A DNA stretch of 58,718 nt, taken from the NCBI GenBank assembly GCA_002339325.1, contig DDKK01000052.1, positions 1 through 58,718 of the forward strand. Direction: 5' to 3'. The stretch comes from Nitrospiraceae bacterium UBA2600. Its GTDB lineage: Bacteria; Nitrospirota; Thermodesulfovibrionia; Thermodesulfovibrionales; Thermodesulfovibrionaceae. Positions 1 through 7,634 of the stretch are shown here, in pieces. Both the position numbers and the translations under genes were made by a program. The notes beneath the pieces were generated by a model. The model worked only from the letters and a program-made list of their open reading frames with translations. It did not search any database and was not told the DNA's origin. Numbering within the stretch: the first letter of the stretch is position 1; the number at the start of each line of letters is the position of its first letter.

Positions 1-278
1 AGAAAGTGGCAAGCGGAGTAGAGCTAAGTAACAAGTCAGCAGAGATACTCGGGCAGATATTGAGTAAGGCTCAAGAGTTACAATCAATGATACAGCAAAT
101 AGCCAGTGCAACAGAGGAGATGAGCTCAGTGACAGACCACATAACGCAGGACATAGGAAGCATAGCAGAGGGTTCAAAGGAGATATCCCTTGCGGTTGAG
201 CAGTCAGCGCAGACAGCCAGTGACATAGCAAGACTTGGCGGAGAACTCCAGACAGCTATAGGAAGGTTTAGGGTATAG
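1..278 (+). CDS. Methyl-accepting chemotaxis protein, C-terminal fragment (cut by window start)
   Basis: The reading frame is open through the left window edge and ends with TAG at 276-278, so only the last ~92 residues are seen. They form an alpha-helical heptad-type segment with the wording of the C-terminal arm of a chemoreceptor signalling domain (motifs IASATEEMSSV, IAEGSKEISLAVEQSAQ, LGGELQTAIGRF). This arm follows the CheA/CheW-contacting hairpin tip. No CheR-tethering pentapeptide is present at the end (GRFRV). A GTG at position 6 is in frame but lies inside the family domain, so it is not a start. Sensor type and membrane topology are outside the window. Confidence 0.85.
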   Translation, partial: KVASGVELSNKSAEILGQILSKAQELQSMIQQIASATEEMSSVTDHITQDIGSIAEGSKEISLAVEQSAQTASDIARLGGELQTAIGRFRV

Positions 279-298
279 AATAGAGTTTTTCAGAAAAT

Positions 299-340
299 TG
301 CCCTCGGGAGAATATCTCTATAAAAGATTTCCCGAGGGCA
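299..340 (+). terminator. Hairpin after the MCP gene, probable terminator
   Basis: An 11-bp inverted repeat (TGCCCTCGGGA at 299-309 with TCCCGAGGGCA at 330-340) encloses a ~20-nt loop about 20 bases after the MCP stop. The stem is GC-rich, but the U-tract after it is poor (TTATGTCTG). The hairpin is clear; intrinsic termination is inference. Confidence 0.6.
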
Positions 341-398
341 TTATGTCTGCCCTCCATATAAATGACTTTTCTTACATTAACCTGATAAAATCAATATC

Positions 399-1091
399 AT
401 GAAAGCAATTATTTATTTTGACGGAGCTTGCCTGCCTCATAATCCCAATGGAGTTGGAACTTACGGATTTGTCATAAAAGATGCAACCAACGGCAGTATT
501 TTGTTTTCAGGGAAAGGAGTAGCCTTTGAGAGAGGGACAAGTCAGATGGCAGAGTATCATGCTTTAATTCAGTCTCTGGAAAAAGCTCTTGAGTTAAAGA
601 TAGGAGAGATTGAGATATACGGAGACAGTATGCTTGTTGTAAACCAGATAAATGGAGTTTATGATGTGATAGAACCTAATCTTCTAAAGCTTTATCAAAA
701 ATCAAGAGAGTTACTCAGCAACTTTAAGTCATGGAAAGTTAAATGGTTTAGAAGAGAAAAAAATAAGGAGGCAGACAGGTTAAGCATAGAGGCTTTTGTA
801 GAATATATTGAGATTAGAAACAAAGAGAAGATTGACAATCTAATTCCCTTTGAAATAGTAAGAGAAAGGAAACAAATGTTTAGGCTTAAAGACTATATGG
901 TGATTCTCAATCCTCCTTCCTGCAGTTGTAATTATTTCAAAAAATTTAATAATTACCCTTTGATTAAAAAGGCTGGTATTATCATAAAGTGCGAACATAT
1001 TCTTTACATAGAGGAAAAGTTATACCTTGAAGAAATGCAAAAATCTACTTTTGAGAGAAGAAATTTGAAAGAGGAGACTATTGTAGGATGA
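399..1091 (+). CDS. RNase H-like protein with C-terminal SWIM-type zinc finger
   Basis: Residues 1-135 form a ribonuclease HI-type fold. The four acidic catalytic positions are visible: D8 (IYFDGAC), E52 (MAEYHAL), D76 (YGDSML) and D126 (KEADRLS). Such enzymes cut RNA in RNA-DNA hybrids using two metal ions. After a basic/acidic linker, residues 171-205 read CxC...CxH (C175, C177, C198, H200, followed by ILYI), which fits the SWIM zinc-finger pattern. A tail of ~25 charged residues follows. Ordinary RNase HI is ~150 residues, so the last 80 are extra. There is no clear ribosome binding site; a TAAAAT box ends 8 bases before ATG. The stop overlaps the next start as ATGA. The RNase H part is sure; the SWIM assignment rests on ligand spacing. 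Confidence 0.85.
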   Translation: MKAIIYFDGACLPHNPNGVGTYGFVIKDATNGSILFSGKGVAFERGTSQMAEYHALIQSLEKALELKIGEIEIYGDSMLVVNQINGVYDVIEPNLLKLYQKSRELLSNFKSWKVKWFRREKNKEADRLSIEAFVEYIEIRNKEKIDNLIPFEIVRERKQMFRLKDYMVILNPPSCSCNYFKKFNNYPLIKKAGIIIKCEHILYIEEKLYLEEMQKSTFERRNLKEETIVG

Positions 1092-2272
1092 TAATAATCT
1101 GTGGTGCGGGAATTACAGGACTTTCCCTGGCAAGGGAACTCGTAAAAAAAGGGATTAAGGACATAACAATAATTGAAAAAGAAACCTCTCTTGGTAAGCA
1201 CGCCTCTGGAAGAAACAGCGGAGTGCTACATGCAGGAATTTATTACACTCCAGACTCCCTTAAGGCAAAATTCTGCCTACGGGGCAATCTGCTCATGAAG
1301 CATTACTGTAAGGAAAAGGGACTTACACTCATTGAGTCGGGCAAGGTTATAGTGACCAAGAAAGAAAGCGAAATACCCGTGCTTCATGAACTTTACAGAA
1401 GAGCAAAGGCAAATGGTGCAGATGTTGAGCTTATAGATGAAATGGCATTGAAAGAAATTGAGCCCTATGCAAAAACCCATGAGCAGGCTCTGTATTCACC
1501 TCTTACAGCAGTGATAAATCCGAAGGAGATACTTGAGAATTTAGAGAGAGAGTTGGAGAGTTCGGGAGTTAAGATAGAGAAAGGTGTTGTTCTTAAGGGG
1601 GTTAGGGAGAGCAAACTTCTTACAAACAAAGGTGAATTCTCCTATGAACTCTTTATAAATTCCGCAGGTTCCCATGCAGACAGAATTGCTCACCTTTTTG
1701 GTCTGGCAAAACAATATAGAATTGTTCCATTTAAAGGACTGTATAAGAAATTGAAGAAGGAAAGGTCATACTTAGTTAAAGGCAATATCTATCCTGTGCC
1801 TGACATAAAAAATCCTTTTCTTGGTGTTCATTTTACAAAAGTCCATGACGGCACTGTCTATGTGGGACCAACCGCTACACCTGCTTTGGGAAGGGAAAAC
1901 TATAAACTGCTTGATGACTTAGGAGTTGAGACTCTAAAAATTCTGTGGAGAGATTTTTCCCTTCTTCTAAGCAATGAAAAGTTTAGAAGCACAGCTTTTA
2001 CGGAGATGAAGAAATACTTAAAAGCAAATTTTTATAAAGATGTAAAAGATATGATTGAAGGAGTTGCCCCAACTGACCTTTTACATTCCAAAAAAGTCGG
2101 CATCAGACCCCAGCTTATAGATATTGACAGAAAAGAGCTTGTGATGGATTTTTTAGTTATAAAAGATGCAAATACTATTCACATTCTTAATGCCATATCT
2201 CCTGCCTTTACCTCAGCCTTTGCTTTTGCCGAATATGTGGTTAAAGAATACATTTTGGGAGCAAGACGATGA
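1088..2272 (+). CDS. lhgO: L-2-hydroxyglutarate oxidase-type FAD-dependent oxidoreductase
   Basis: A 394-residue DAO-family flavoprotein. The N-terminal dinucleotide-binding motif GAGITGLSLA (residues 6-15) binds FAD, and HASGRNSGVLHAGIYY (~38-53) is the signature segment of LhgO/L2HGDH enzymes. The length matches the family (~400). The known reaction is oxidation of L-2-hydroxyglutarate to 2-oxoglutarate, with electrons going to the quinone pool or another acceptor. It clears a side product of dehydrogenases acting on 2-oxoglutarate. The gene overlaps its neighbours on both sides by four bases (ATGA), so it is translationally coupled between an RNase H-like protein and a kinase fusion. That context does not explain the function. 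Substrate is inferred from family wording. Confidence 0.82.
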   Translation: MIIICGAGITGLSLARELVKKGIKDITIIEKETSLGKHASGRNSGVLHAGIYYTPDSLKAKFCLRGNLLMKHYCKEKGLTLIESGKVIVTKKESEIPVLHELYRRAKANGADVELIDEMALKEIEPYAKTHEQALYSPLTAVINPKEILENLERELESSGVKIEKGVVLKGVRESKLLTNKGEFSYELFINSAGSHADRIAHLFGLAKQYRIVPFKGLYKKLKKERSYLVKGNIYPVPDIKNPFLGVHFTKVHDGTVYVGPTATPALGRENYKLLDDLGVETLKILWRDFSLLLSNEKFRSTAFTEMKKYLKANFYKDVKDMIEGVAPTDLLHSKKVGIRPQLIDIDRKELVMDFLVIKDANTIHILNAISPAFTSAFAFAEYVVKEYILGARR

Positions 2273-3819
2273 TAAACTGGGCAAAAGAGCTAAAAAAGGA
2301 GTCTTTTCCGAATAAGCCTGAGAATGTAGAGATTATTCAAACCCATATCTCATACGTTTTTATTGCCGATGAAATAGTATACAAAATCAAGAAACCCGTA
2401 AACTTTGGCTTTCTTGATTTTACAACCATTGAGCTTAGAAAACTTTATTGCGAAAAGGAAGTGGAACTCAATAGAAGGCTCTGCCCTGATATATATCTTG
2501 GTGTTGTGCCTATATCTGAGAGAGATGGGAGGTATGAGTTAGAGAGTGAGGATAATATTGTTGAATATGCAGTGAAAATGAGAAGACTGCCTGTTGAAGG
2601 AATGATGGAGAAACTGATAAGGGAGAGCTTGCTTACTAAAGAGCAAATAGACCTTATTGTGGATATTCTTGTCCCTTTCTTTAAAAACGCTCGAACTGGA
2701 AAGGGAATTGATGAGTACGGCTCGATTGATACAGTTTCCTTTAATACAGAGGAAAACTTTACTCAGACAAAGGGATATGTGGGAGGAGCAATAAACAGAT
2801 GGAGATACAATGAAATTGTGAATTGGACGAGGGATTTTTTGAGGGATAAAAAAGACCTTTTTGAATCCCGAATTTCTGAAGGCTTTATCCGTGAAGGACA
2901 CGGAGACCTTTACTCTGCCAATATATGCTTTGATGACCTACGGAAAGTCTATATCTTTGACTGCATAGAGTTCAATGAGAGATTTAGATGCGGTGATGTT
3001 GCCTCTGACATAGCCTTTTTAAGCATGGATTTAGATTTTCACGGGCTTAGGAAACTTTCAGATTATTTTGTCAACTCCTATGTTGAAAAGTCTGGTGACA
3101 GAGATTTATTGAAAGTTCTCAATTTTTACAAATGCTACCGGGCTTATGTAAGGGGGAAAATTGGCTGTTTTACCTCCGATGACCAAGCTTTATCAGAAGA
3201 AAAAAGAAAAGAAGCATTAGAGACAGCCCGAAAATACTTTGACCTTGCCTATCTTTACGCAGAGGGAAAGCCCAAAGTTTTTGTTGTTTTCGGACTTTCA
3301 GGAACAGGTAAATCAACGCTTGCCAGAGCACTGGATAAAGAAACCCTTGCTGAATGGATTCCCTCAGATATCGTAAGAAAAAGCCTTGTAGGAATCGCAC
3401 CAACAGAGCATCATTATGAGCCCTTTGAAAAGGGAATTTATAGCAGGGAATACACCGAGAAAACCTATACAAAAATGATAGACCTTGCAAAAGAGGCAAT
3501 TCTTAAAGGCAGAGACATCATACTTGATGCCACATTCAGAGAAAAAGCCTATCGTGAGGCTGTAATGCGTGAGCTAAGCTTTGCTGATATTTACTGGCTT
3601 TGGTGCGTTGCTGAGGATAGTGTTGTTAGAGAGAGATTCATGAAGCGTAAGGAATCGGAAGACATCTCCGATGCCCGCTGGGAAATATACCTTGCCCAGA
3701 AAGAAAAGTTTGAGCAACCCGATGAAGTTGAACCTCAAAAACTTATTAAGCTTGATACTTCAAAGGGAGTAGATTTGGTTGAGAGAGTGATTGAGAGAGT
3801 TTATGGAGTGGAGAGTTGA
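2269..3819 (+). CDS. Aminoglycoside phosphotransferase-like / P-loop kinase fusion protein
   Basis: A 516-residue two-domain protein of the COG2187+COG0645 type. Residues ~1-320 resemble the aminoglycoside/choline kinase fold, with the catalytic loop HGDLYSAN (H211, D213, N218) and a following FDCIEF metal-binding segment. Residues ~328-516 are a small P-loop kinase with Walker A GLSGTGKST (342-350) and ILDATFRE further on. The physiological substrate of this widespread fusion is not known to me; real aminoglycoside resistance should not be assumed. It starts within the stop of the lhgO-like gene (ATGA). The 3' end and the sequence just after it are rich in GAGAG/GAGTT tracts (about 3776-3850). 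Confidence 0.8.
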   Translation: MINWAKELKKESFPNKPENVEIIQTHISYVFIADEIVYKIKKPVNFGFLDFTTIELRKLYCEKEVELNRRLCPDIYLGVVPISERDGRYELESEDNIVEYAVKMRRLPVEGMMEKLIRESLLTKEQIDLIVDILVPFFKNARTGKGIDEYGSIDTVSFNTEENFTQTKGYVGGAINRWRYNEIVNWTRDFLRDKKDLFESRISEGFIREGHGDLYSANICFDDLRKVYIFDCIEFNERFRCGDVASDIAFLSMDLDFHGLRKLSDYFVNSYVEKSGDRDLLKVLNFYKCYRAYVRGKIGCFTSDDQALSEEKRKEALETARKYFDLAYLYAEGKPKVFVVFGLSGTGKSTLARALDKETLAEWIPSDIVRKSLVGIAPTEHHYEPFEKGIYSREYTEKTYTKMIDLAKEAILKGRDIILDATFREKAYREAVMRELSFADIYWLWCVAEDSVVRERFMKRKESEDISDARWEIYLAQKEKFEQPDEVEPQKLIKLDTSKGVDLVERVIERVYGVES

Positions 3820-3859
3820 TAGAGTTCATAGAGTTAGTGAGTTGAGATGAGTAATTTGA

Positions 3860-3865
3860 TATAAT
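3860..3865 (+). promoter_or_regulatory. -10 box (TATAAT) of the DUF4926 gene, short or no leader
   Basis: A perfect TATAAT ends 11 bases before the ATG at 3877, and no purine-rich ribosome binding site lies between. No good -35 at 16-18 bases is seen. Transcription would begin about five bases before the start codon. Confidence 0.5.
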
Positions 3866-3876
3866 CTAAAAAATCT

Positions 3877-4146
3877 ATGAGGAAATTTGTGAAGCTACTA
3901 AACCATGAGAAAGCAATAAAAGAATTAGATACCGTAGTTCTGATTCGTGATATCAAAGAGTACTGTTTGGCAAGTGGAGATATAGGAGTGGTAGTTTATT
4001 CTTATAAGGACAGTGACAGTTATGAAGTGGAGTTTGTAACCGCTGATGGAAAAACAGTAGCTGTTCTTACTCTTACTTCCAAAGATATAAGATTGATGAA
4101 AAACAGGGAAATTTTGCATGTCAGAGAAATAGCAGAGGTAATTTAG
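3877..4146 (+). CDS. DUF4926 domain protein
   Basis: An 89-residue protein. Residues ~16-80 (ELDTVVLIRDI, GDIGVVVYSY, YEVEFVTADGKTVAVLTL) match my memory of the DUF4926 family, a small SH3-like beta-barrel domain. Its members are often encoded next to small DUF partners in toxin-antitoxin-like pairs. The next small gene here is a HicB-like fragment, which supports a TA-type setting, but the partner normally expected is absent. A TATAAT box sits 11 bases upstream with no ribosome binding site. Biochemical function is unknown. Confidence 0.7.
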   Translation: MRKFVKLLNHEKAIKELDTVVLIRDIKEYCLASGDIGVVVYSYKDSDSYEVEFVTADGKTVAVLTLTSKDIRLMKNREILHVREIAEVI

Positions 4147-4261
4147 ATTTTCTATCAGGCTATGCCAATAAAAGGGTAAGAAAAATTTTAGATTCAGAGG
4201 GGCTAAGGAGTTGAGAGTTAATGTGTAATCATGAATATATATCAAATAGTTGGAGGGTTCT

Positions 4262-4450
4262 ATGCTTGAAATAATCTTCATTGTAGAGGAAGACCCAGAG
4301 GGTGGATATAGTGCTTCAGCTCTTGGTCATGCAATATTTACTCAGGCTGATACTTTAGAGGAATTGAAAATGAATATTAAAGATGCGCTTAAATGTCATT
4401 TTGATGGGTTATCAAATGCCAAACAGTGTCTTAGACATAAAAACTCTTAA
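4262..4450 (+). pseudogene. HicB-like antitoxin-type protein with aberrant C-terminus
   Basis: I take the ATG at 4262, preceded by GGAGGG at spacing 3-4, rather than an upstream in-frame start. The ~62-residue product begins MLEIIFIVEEDPEGGYSA and continues through LEELKMNIKDALKCHFD, the RNase H-like HicB fold of type II antitoxins. In intact members the chain goes on with a beta strand reading roughly IRLHFV. Here it changes after CHFD to an unrelated tail (GLSNAKQCLRHKNS) and stops. No frame restores the usual ending, so replacement or decay is likelier than a single frameshift. No hicA toxin follows. It may still be translated; calling it broken is an inference. Confidence 0.5.
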
Positions 4451-4606
4451 CTGGCTTCTTCTTTTTGGAGGGCTGGATGTAGTATCAAGGGTAGAATTTG
4501 ATATTATGAATATGAGAGTGGGAAGATGTTCAGTTTGATGTTGAGGAATTACTCAAGAAGGCTAAGGGGTTATGTCAGTTTTGGGGATAAATAAGGAAAA
4601 GAAGAT
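4451..4606. other. Non-coding stretch with possible decayed coding remnants
   Basis: Between the HicB-like fragment and the convergent diguanylate cyclase lies ~155 bases without an intact gene. It repeats a TTGGAGGGCTGG segment resembling the ribosome binding region of the HicB-like gene. It also has short open pieces, e.g. QFDVEELLKKAKGL at about 4531-4575, that look protein-like but have no start. I read it as debris of the small-gene patch; nothing functional can be supported. Confidence 0.35.
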
Positions 4607-5743
4607 TTATATGTATTCTATTTCACCCTTACCTTTGCTTTTGGCTTTATAGACAGCTTCGTCAGCTCTTTTTATTAGTTCTTCTATTGTATCGGAGGGT
4701 TCGATATTTGTAATTCCGATGCTAACGGAAGGGGTGAATGAATGAGTACCTACTTCTATAGTTGTCTTTGCGAGATTATTCTTTATTCTTTCAGCCACTT
4801 TTTTAGCAGCCTCTTCTCCGCCTTGAATGATTATTATAAATTCATCGCCACCCCATCTTGATGCCAGGTCATTTGACCTTAGACTTTTAGTGATAGTATT
4901 TGATACAGTTCGGATTGTAGTGTCTCCAACAATATGTCCAAATTGGTCATTTATTTGTTTTAAACCGTCCATATCCAGAAAAAGAACCGAGTAGAGTCTG
5001 CCCTTTTTTGTGTTTTCAATAAATTTTTTAAGATTTTCTTCTAAAAAATTTCTGTTATAAAGAGAAGTTAAAGGGTCTTTAGTTGCTATTTCAAAGAGTT
5101 TTTCTTTTTCTTTCTTGTAGAAAGTGATATCGTGGGCAATTAAAAGCATTGTGTCCGATTTATTCTCAACAGGAATTATCCATAGACTGAGAAATGTTCC
5201 GTCAGGTAGAACTATTTCATGCCAGAATGTCATTTCTTCCTCTGAAACTGATAGAAATTGTTTGATAAAAGAGTAGATTTTTTCATTGGAAATTCTAAAA
5301 TCGCTATCTCCAAGATATTCAAGTGCCTTTGGATTGGCGTAAATTATTTCTCCTTTTTTGTTGAAAAGTATTATTATTTCCTCTGATTTTTCTGCTATTT
5401 TTTCGTAAATTTTTCTGTTTTCTTCTATTTCTTCTATTTTTTCTTTCAACATTCTTAGATGTATGTTTATTTCTTCAGAAAGAGTTGAAAGCTCATCTTT
5501 TCCCCTTATTTTTAATATGTCGCCTCTACCATTTCTTATATTTTTTAGTTCTGTGATTAATTTATTAACCTTTTTCATGGTTAAATGGTTGATTATTAGG
5601 AAATTAAGTGAACCTAAAAGCAACCAGATTCCTGCCCAAAGGATTAGATTTTCTTGATTTGTCTCGAAAATTAAAAGACTTGAGAATATCATTATTATGA
5701 ATAGAGCTATAAAAGAGAGGCCATTTTTTCGTTGAATAAGCAT
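4607..5743 (-). CDS. Membrane PAS-GGDEF diguanylate cyclase
   Basis: A 378-residue protein. Two transmembrane helices (about residues 9-26 and 33-52) have almost no periplasmic loop. They are followed by a HAMP-like/coiled segment (55-118), a PAS domain (~119-210) and a GGDEF domain (~216-376). The catalytic motif is WGGDEF (GGDEF 298-302), and an inhibitory-site motif RSND (289-292) sits five residues before RWGGDEF, so product feedback by c-di-GMP is expected. There is no EAL domain. Expression is probably from TTGATA-N17-TAAAAT, with a very short leader and no ribosome binding site. It is a single-gene unit divergent from the DUF1992 gene. The PAS ligand is unknown. Confidence 0.92.
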   Translation of the reverse strand: MLIQRKNGLSFIALFIIMIFSSLLIFETNQENLILWAGIWLLLGSLNFLIINHLTMKKVNKLITELKNIRNGRGDILKIRGKDELSTLSEEINIHLRMLKEKIEEIEENRKIYEKIAEKSEEIIILFNKKGEIIYANPKALEYLGDSDFRISNEKIYSFIKQFLSVSEEEMTFWHEIVLPDGTFLSLWIIPVENKSDTMLLIAHDITFYKKEKEKLFEIATKDPLTSLYNRNFLEENLKKFIENTKKGRLYSVLFLDMDGLKQINDQFGHIVGDTTIRTVSNTITKSLRSNDLASRWGGDEFIIIIQGGEEAAKKVAERIKNNLAKTTIEVGTHSFTPSVSIGITNIEPSDTIEELIKRADEAVYKAKSKGKGEIEYI

Positions 5744-5755
5744 TTTATTTGATAG

Positions 5756-5784
5756 ATTTTAACAAAATTTTAGATTCTTATCAA
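5756..5784 (-). promoter_or_regulatory. Promoter of the diguanylate cyclase gene
   Basis: On the minus strand TTGATA (5779-5784), a 17-base spacer and TAAAAT (5756-5761) make a good sigma-70-type promoter. The -10 ends 12 bases before the ATG (5743) and no Shine-Dalgarno lies between, so the leader would be ~5 bases or none. Confidence 0.65.
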
Positions 5785-5822
5785 AGTTGACAAACTATCG
5801 AGTATTCAAGTCATTATAAAAA

Positions 5823-6191
5823 ATGGATATTTTCCAGAAAATTGCAGAGGAGAAAATTCGAGAGGCAATGGAACAGGGTCTTTTTGATGACCTGCCCAAC
5901 AAAGGCAAGCCTCTTAAATTAGAAGACCTCAGTTGGGTTCCTGAGGAGCTGAGAATTGCCTACAAAATTCTTAAAAATGCAGGTTGTATACCTCCTGAAA
6001 TGGAGATAAGGAAGGAGATTATAGACCTCAAGGAACTCCTAAAGACTATTGATGATGATGCAGTAAGAATAAGAAAAATCAGAGAGCTTAACTTTAAACT
6101 TCTGAAGTTAAATGTGGGAAGAAAAACTCCCTTTTATCTTGAAGATTTTCCAGAATACGAAGATAAGATAATTAAAAAATTTATAGGATAG
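5823..6191 (+). CDS. DUF1992 (DnaJC28-conserved) domain protein
   Basis: A 122-residue protein beginning MDIFQKIAEEKIREAMEQG, followed by FDDLPNKGKPLKLEDL. Both segments are hallmarks of the DUF1992 family, also found as the conserved region of the DnaJ homologue DNAJC28. The middle (PEELRIAYKILKNAGCIPPEM) also fits. The molecular role is unknown. Start: the ATG at 5823 has no ribosome binding site and is preceded by the AT-rich run TTATAAAAA. A TTGACA lies at 5787-5792, but no well-spaced -10 is convincing. It is a monocistron convergent with the receiver-kinase gene that ends at 6198. Confidence 0.85.
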   Translation: MDIFQKIAEEKIREAMEQGLFDDLPNKGKPLKLEDLSWVPEELRIAYKILKNAGCIPPEMEIRKEIIDLKELLKTIDDDAVRIRKIRELNFKLLKLNVGRKTPFYLEDFPEYEDKIIKKFIG

Positions 6192-6197
6192 AGATTG

Positions 6198-7268
6198 TTA
6201 TCGTGCCTTCAGGGGAAGTCTAATTATAAAAGTGCTTCCTTTCCCAATTTCACTTTCAATGGATATAAAGCCACGATAGTATTGAACGATTGTAAGAGCC
6301 ACTGTTAGTCCAAGACCTGGCCCATAAACCTTTGAAGTGAAAAAGGGGTCGAAAATTTTTTTAATCAACTCCTTAGGAATTCCTTTTCCAGTATCAGATA
6401 TTCTTATTTCTATATCATTTTCCTTTTTCTCAACAGAAATTTTCAGAATTTTCCTTTCTGCTTTATCCATTGCCTCAATAGCATTTTTAATAATGTTCCT
6501 AATTACTATTTTTAAATGTTCTTTGTCTATGTAAATCAAAGGAGTTTCTTTATATTCTGTCTCCACCTCTATTCCTCTGTCCTCTATTTCTCTACCTGTT
6601 TCTTCTAAAACTTCTTCAACGGCCTTTTTAATGTCCACATTCTCCATAAATCCAATGGCAATCATTTTAAGAGTTAGTATTTCTCGCAAAAGTCGCTCAA
6701 GTCTTTCAGATTCCTGCATGATTGTCATGAGATATGGTTTATTTGGGTCTCCGGGAGGAAGGCTATCGTATACTTTTTTGGCAAATCCTGCGATGCTTAC
6801 AATAGGATTTCTTATTTCATGGGAAAGACTATCGATAAGCTTTCTTACAGATTCGGTTTTCTCTTCTTCGATAACCCTTTCAGCTGTTTCTTTCCTTGTA
6901 AGAAGGGAGCGAATTCTTGCTGAGAGTTCTCTGTAATCAAAGGGCTTTGGCACATAGTCATCAGCGCCTATGTCAAGACCTTTAACCCTGCTTTCTACAT
7001 CAGACTTTGCGGTTAACATGATAACTGGTATGAATTTGGTTCTATCATCAGTTTTAAGCCTTTTGCATACTTCATAACCGTCCATTTTGGGCATCATTAC
7101 ATCGAGAATTATTATGTCCGGAGCAGATTCATAGACTTTTTTAAGGGCTTCTTCACCATCATAGGCTTCGGAGGTGTTGTAACCTTCAGCTTTGAGCCTT
7201 TTTCTTAAAAGTTCTACTGTATCAATGTTGTCATCTACAATAAGGACTGTTTGCTTCTGTTCGTTCAT
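6198..7268 (-). CDS. Response regulator-histidine kinase fusion (REC-HisKA-HATPase)
   Basis: A 356-residue cytosolic protein. The N-terminal receiver (1-125) has acceptor D56 and K108. It is followed by a HisKA helix pair with H150 (SLSHEIRNP) and a HATPase domain (N-box IIKNAIEA, G1 DTGKGIP, G2 GPGLGLTVA). It has no transmembrane or PAS part, so its input is phosphorylation of the receiver, presumably by an upstream kinase of the same operon. It overlaps the single-domain receiver gene by four bases (ATGA). The order cytochrome, sensor kinase, receiver, receiver-kinase suggests a phosphorelay. No DNA-binding output domain is encoded locally. Confidence 0.92.
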   Translation of the reverse strand: MNEQKQTVLIVDDNIDTVELLRKRLKAEGYNTSEAYDGEEALKKVYESAPDIIILDVMMPKMDGYEVCKRLKTDDRTKFIPVIMLTAKSDVESRVKGLDIGADDYVPKPFDYRELSARIRSLLTRKETAERVIEEEKTESVRKLIDSLSHEIRNPIVSIAGFAKKVYDSLPPGDPNKPYLMTIMQESERLERLLREILTLKMIAIGFMENVDIKKAVEEVLEETGREIEDRGIEVETEYKETPLIYIDKEHLKIVIRNIIKNAIEAMDKAERKILKISVEKKENDIEIRISDTGKGIPKELIKKIFDPFFTSKVYGPGLGLTVALTIVQYYRGFISIESEIGKGSTFIIRLPLKAR

Positions 7269-7633
7269 TTATCTTTCAGATATATTTTTATTTGCTCTGG
7301 AAACTCTCTAACATTTATAGGTTTTGAGATATAACCATTACAGCCTGCCTGAATTGCTTTTTCTTGGTCTCCTCTCATTGCATGGGCAGTAAAGGCTATG
7401 ATTGGGGTGTCTTTAAAATCAGGTCTTGCCTTTAGTCTTCTTGTGGCTTCGTATCCATCAATTTTGGGAATTGATATGTCCATGAGAATAAGGTCTGGTC
7501 TGTAGGCAATTGCTTTTGCAATCGCGTCTTCTCCGTCAACGGCCTCGATTATTGTGTATCCCTGTTTTTTTAATATTTTTCTTACAAGCTCCCTTGAATC
7601 CTCATTGTCATCAACAACAAGAATGGTCTTCAC
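7265..7633 (-). CDS. Single-domain response regulator, DivK/CheY-like
   Basis: A 122-residue receiver domain with acidic pocket DD8-9, acceptor D52 (LMDISIPKIDG), T/S switch region IIAFTAHAM and lysine in YISKP. The wording (SIPKIDGYEATRRLK) is that of stand-alone DivK-type receivers found next to hybrid kinases. The start is GTG at 7633-7631 with GGAGGA a few bases upstream; the alternative ATG is absent. It begins one base after the stop of the large sensor kinase. A likely role is shuttle phosphoacceptor between the large sensor kinase and the REC-kinase. Partners are inferred from gene order. Confidence 0.88.
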   Translation of the reverse strand: MKTILVVDDNEDSRELVRKILKKQGYTIIEAVDGEDAIAKAIAYRPDLILMDISIPKIDGYEATRRLKARPDFKDTPIIAFTAHAMRGDQEKAIQAGCNGYISKPINVREFPEQIKIYLKDK

Positions 7634-7634
7634 A

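Noticed and set aside
2269..3819. Aminoglycoside resistance as the function of the phosphotransferase fusion.
   Set aside because: The family fold and catalytic loop are shared by many small-molecule kinases; the fusion with a P-loop kinase is not a known resistance enzyme.
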